9,238 bases of DNA from an uncultured Eubacteriales bacterium. Lineage in GTDB: Bacteria > Bacillota > Clostridia > Oscillospirales > CAG-272. How positions within the stretch are numbered: the stretch's first letter is position 1; each line of letters opens with the position of its first letter. The translations under genes were made by a program, and so were the position numbers. The stretch spans positions 1-9,238 of the forward strand of contig USPP01000041.1 of the NCBI GenBank assembly GCA_900556615.1. Direction: 5' to 3'. Shown here piece after piece: positions 6,754 through 9,238 of this stretch. The notes under the pieces are model-generated. The model did not search any database. It had not been told where the DNA came from and saw only the letters and a list, made by a program, of their open reading frames with translations.

Positions 6754-8211
6754 TCAGATATCTGAAAGTTTTTCTATCAGCTCGTTGATCTCTCCGACGG
6801 TTTTGGATTTGTTTGAGGCAATAAAAGATGAGAAGGAAGGATTATTGGTTCGGATGTTATACACAATCTGAGAAACACAGCCTCCGAAATCTTTCATGGT
6901 GGCAAGAGGATAGCATCTTGTATCGAAGATGATTTTGAGCATATCCTCAGAGCGCTCATCGCGAAGAAAACGTTTGCTTGTAAGGGCAGCGTCGAAATAG
7001 GCGCTCATGACCGAGTTGTGTGAAGCGGATTGCATAGCTTCGAGAATAATACCCGCTTTTTCGAGATCACTGCTTGTAAAATAGGAGGGGATCGCCACCG
7101 GATAAACCATTTCAAGGGAATATGTTATATAGTCCTTTTGCTCTGAGTCGTATTTCGGATACGGCAGAATGCCGAAATCCGTCTCCATTCCGCGATACCG
7201 GCGGGCACACTGCAATACTTCACCGCAGAAAAGCGCCCTGCCGGAGGAAAAGGTATCTTCAATATTGGCTCCGTTTCCGTTATTTTCGGTTGTGTCGTAC
7301 ATAAAGTTATCGTTGTGGAAAAGCTGAGTTACTTTTTCACAGACATTTTGGAATCGGCTACTTTCGAAAGAAATTTCGGGAAGATCCTCAGAATTCTTTT
7401 GAAAAAACAGTTCATTACAGCCGTATACAAGTGCATTTGCGGTATACTGGTGTGTGACCATACCCACACGGTCTGTATTGGGATCAATAGTAGGATCAGA
7501 ATCAAGATTTTTTACCGCTTTGACGCCGAGCCGGTACATTTCATCAATTGTCCAATCTCCTGAATCAACAAGGTCATAGGGTTCATTTTCCTGTATTTCC
7601 TTCAGTATTTCCTTATTGAAATAGAGCACCCATGTGTAGTCGTTATAAAACATATTAGCATCACCGGTCATATAGAAGATACGGTTACCAATTGAAAACG
7701 CCTTTTTAGCACCTTGATCCCACCATTCCTTTGACAGATCGACATACGGAATATCGGCATATTCCGTAAAACAGCCGTCAATAGAAAGCGGAAACATCCA
7801 TGTTATGAAACCATAACAGGCGTCAAACGCATAGTCCTGAGCATGCACCGAGGTATAAATCGCACTGTATGTTTCGGAATAATGTTTACGGTAATCGCTT
7901 ATATCCACGCTGAAACGATCCTCTACATATTGAGTACGAAGGTGTATAGAGCTCACAAGAGGATCGGAAACATCCTCTGAATCCATAGAGGTCATTTCAC
8001 CGCCGGTTATGTCCGTTGCCGTCAAAAAGACGAAATCGGCACCGTTAAAATTTTTTTCCGGAAGACCGTCCTCCTGGTAATAAATATTCCCCGGCTTTTT
8101 TTCATTTGATGAAGTGCTTTCGGTGTTGTTTTGATTATTTTTGGAAGCGCAGGAGCTAAGGCTTACCACCAAGAGAATCGCTGTCAACAAAGCAGTGAGG
8201 ATTTTATTCAT
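6754..8211 (-). CDS. Sugar ABC transporter substrate-binding lipoprotein (family 1 type)
   Basis: The start chosen is the ATG at 8211 (485 residues). The in-frame GTG at 8220 lies inside the Shine-Dalgarno sequence and is unlikely to be used. A lipoprotein signal peptide is clear: MNKILTALLTAILLVVS, then lipobox LSSC with Cys21 as anchor, then an Asn/Ser-rich linker to about 45. The rest is a two-lobed periplasmic-binding-type fold of the size usual for carbohydrate-binding members. Family-like segments include KEWWDQGAKKAFSIGNRIFY (161-180), a hinge-like VLYFNKEI (195-202), GDWTIDEMYRLG (218-229) and FGILPYPKYD (346-355). Several exposed aromatic residues could stack on a sugar. It presumably delivers oligosaccharides to an ABC permease, but no permease or ATPase gene is in the window. 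It lies 29 bp after the beta-helix gene, in the same operon, so import of that protein's product is a reasonable inference. Confidence 0.85.
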   Translation of the reverse strand: MNKILTALLTAILLVVSLSSCASKNNQNNTESTSSNEKKPGNIYYQEDGLPEKNFNGADFVFLTATDITGGEMTSMDSEDVSDPLVSSIHLRTQYVEDRFSVDISDYRKHYSETYSAIYTSVHAQDYAFDACYGFITWMFPLSIDGCFTEYADIPYVDLSKEWWDQGAKKAFSIGNRIFYMTGDANMFYNDYTWVLYFNKEILKEIQENEPYDLVDSGDWTIDEMYRLGVKAVKNLDSDPTIDPNTDRVGMVTHQYTANALVYGCNELFFQKNSEDLPEISFESSRFQNVCEKVTQLFHNDNFMYDTTENNGNGANIEDTFSSGRALFCGEVLQCARRYRGMETDFGILPYPKYDSEQKDYITYSLEMVYPVAIPSYFTSSDLEKAGIILEAMQSASHNSVMSAYFDAALTSKRFLRDERSEDMLKIIFDTRCYPLATMKDFGGCVSQIVYNIRTNNPSFSSFIASNKSKTVGEINELIEKLSDI

Positions 8212-8216
8212 TATTT

Positions 8217-8225
8217 TCACCTTCT
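8217..8225 (-). promoter_or_regulatory. Ribosome binding site that decides the binding-protein start
   Basis: On the minus strand AGAAGGTGA lies here, with its AGGTG core 6 bases before the ATG at 8211. The upstream in-frame GTG is part of this motif, so translation most likely begins at the ATG, three codons later. Confidence 0.7.
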
Positions 8226-8240
8226 AAATCATATAAATAT

Positions 8241-9238
8241 TCAGTTCTGATTGTCCGATGTATTATAAAGCATTACGGCAAGATTATTAAGGTTGAGATT
8301 ACCGTAAGAGGTGTATATACCCCATCCGCCGTTTCCGACGATATAGGTGAGCGGGGATATGGAAATATATGAGGATCGATCGTAAAGCGCTATTCCGTCC
8401 CCTTTACAGTGCTTAATATGTGTGGAGCCGACCGATACTCTTCCCAGGGGTAGATTTTTTATGCACAGACCTGTTCCGGGGGTAGCCGGTTCTATCCAGC
8501 CCGCTCCTGAGATAAAGGCGTTGAAAGAGAGCGTACACTGAACCGATAAGGTGTCATCAACATATGCACAGTAGGAGTGACAGGCGTCAAGTACGCATTG
8601 TTCTGAGATAATGATTTCTCTGTTTCCTCGGGAAACAAGCGCATTATCCTGAAGATACCCGGTTTCGGTACAGCCGTATATGAGCACCTGTCCGATATAC
8701 AGCCCTCCGAATCCTCCACCGCAGTGTATTCCTACCCGGGAAAAGGTAATGGTTCCTTCGTCAATCAGTATATCGGCGGCAGCATCGCTGTCCGGTACGC
8801 CGCATATCTGTATGCCCTCGTTTGCGACATTGATTTCAAAGCCGACATAATTGGTAAGACTGCAATTATCAAACAATACGCCGTTCCATAGGTTATTGCC
8901 GTTTTTATCGTCGACGCGACTGATGCTTACGTCGCGGAGTCTGTTTGTATGTTTCAGATTGATAAGATGAAGCGCGGCTCCGCCTGTCATTTTTGTTTTT
9001 GAGTCGATGTTGAATTTTTCAAGCGTCCATCCGCTGAGAATTTTTTCTTCATTGCCTGCGGTAAAAAGATCGCAGTCGGTCTTCTCCCCACCGTAGATAA
9101 AGCAGGTTTGCTGGGAGCCGTCCCCTCTGATGGCGATATTATCTTTTTGGGGAAGGACAATGCTTTCGGTAAAAAGATAGCTTCCTGCCGATGCATAGCC
9201 GGCATGTCCCCCGTCAAGCTCACTAAGCCATGACCTGA
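8241..9238 (-). CDS. Right-handed beta-helix protein, pectate-lyase-superfamily-like, 5' end outside window
   Basis: The frame is open to the window edge (first complete codon at 9236), so the ATG at 8990 is internal and the true start is beyond the window; 331 residues are visible. The visible N-terminal part, with ASAGSYLFTESIVLP (15-29) followed by IAIRGDGSQQTCFIY (34-48), is typical of the entry to a parallel beta-helix (Pectate_lyase_3/GH28-like and phage tailspike-like proteins). After it come repeated short strands rich in Asn, Gly, Ile and Val with turns such as NNLWNGVLFDNCS, GIHCGGGFGGLYIG and GDGIALYDRSS, as expected of about ten coils. Such proteins cleave or bind acidic or complex polysaccharides; no catalytic residue can be assigned with confidence. 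Secretion cannot be judged without the N-terminus. It precedes a sugar-binding lipoprotein gene by 29 bp, which supports a role in glycan use rather than phage origin. Confidence 0.7.
   Translation of the reverse strand, partial: RSWLSELDGGHAGYASAGSYLFTESIVLPQKDNIAIRGDGSQQTCFIYGGEKTDCDLFTAGNEEKILSGWTLEKFNIDSKTKMTGGAALHLINLKHTNRLRDVSISRVDDKNGNNLWNGVLFDNCSLTNYVGFEINVANEGIQICGVPDSDAAADILIDEGTITFSRVGIHCGGGFGGLYIGQVLIYGCTETGYLQDNALVSRGNREIIISEQCVLDACHSYCAYVDDTLSVQCTLSFNAFISGAGWIEPATPGTGLCIKNLPLGRVSVGSTHIKHCKGDGIALYDRSSYISISPLTYIVGNGGWGIYTSYGNLNLNNLAVMLYNTSDNQN

Noticed and set aside
8218..8220. GTG as the start of the binding-protein gene
   Set aside because: This GTG is part of the AGAAGGTGA ribosome binding motif correctly spaced from the ATG at 8211.
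8987..9223. Minus-strand frame of 78 codons before the beta-helix ATG
   Set aside because: The beta-helix frame itself is open through this interval with beta-helix-like sequence to the window edge, so this is an out-of-frame shadow.
8241..9238. Phage tailspike
   Set aside because: The beta-helix fold is shared with tailspikes, but the adjacent gene is a sugar-binding lipoprotein and no phage structural or lysis gene is present.

Overview
The window reads as chromosome from an anaerobic, probably gut-dwelling or other fibre-degrading Firmicute of the class Clostridia (Oscillospiraceae-like). This rests on three observations: lipobox-type lipoproteins, a Clostridia-style family 1 sugar-binding lipoprotein, and an intergenic array of small hairpins separated by TGAAAT/ATTTCAC-like spacers, a style I associate with that group. 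The assignment is an inference, because no rRNA or marker gene is present.

Bases 1-4754 hold a plus-strand run of three carbohydrate-active genes in close order. The first is the C-terminal part of a large putative glycoside hydrolase, cut by the window edge. It is followed after 17 bp by a lipoprotein clan GH-A (GH39-like) glycosidase, and after 6 bp by a cytoplasmic protein of the alpha-glucuronidase/GH20-like superfamily. A hairpin terminator at 4781-4820 closes this operon. The likely logic is cleavage of a plant or host glycan at the cell surface, then trimming of imported oligosaccharides inside the cell.

Bases 4821-6151 hold an AT-rich regulatory stretch with a candidate promoter and a stand-alone lipoprotein tyrosine phosphatase (HCX5R signature preceded by an FN3-like domain). 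It looks compositionally different from the glycosidase genes and may have a separate origin.

Bases 6152-6753 are gene-free and rich in structure. They contain an array of short perfect hairpins (6234-6417), a 20-bp near-identical inverted repeat (6235-6254 and 6541-6560), an 11-bp-stem hairpin (6487-6522) and paired hairpins just beyond the end of the minus-strand operon. I read the region as a non-coding dispersed element inserted where two transcription units converge.

Bases 6754-9238 hold a minus-strand operon: a right-handed beta-helix protein (pectate-lyase-like, cut by the window edge), then a sugar ABC-transporter substrate-binding lipoprotein. Together with the plus-strand genes, the window looks like part of a Gram-positive polysaccharide-utilisation region. 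I see no phage, CRISPR, toxin-antitoxin or defence genes, and no clear sign of a wholly new system. The least characterised items are the alpha-glucuronidase-like enzyme and the intergenic hairpin element.
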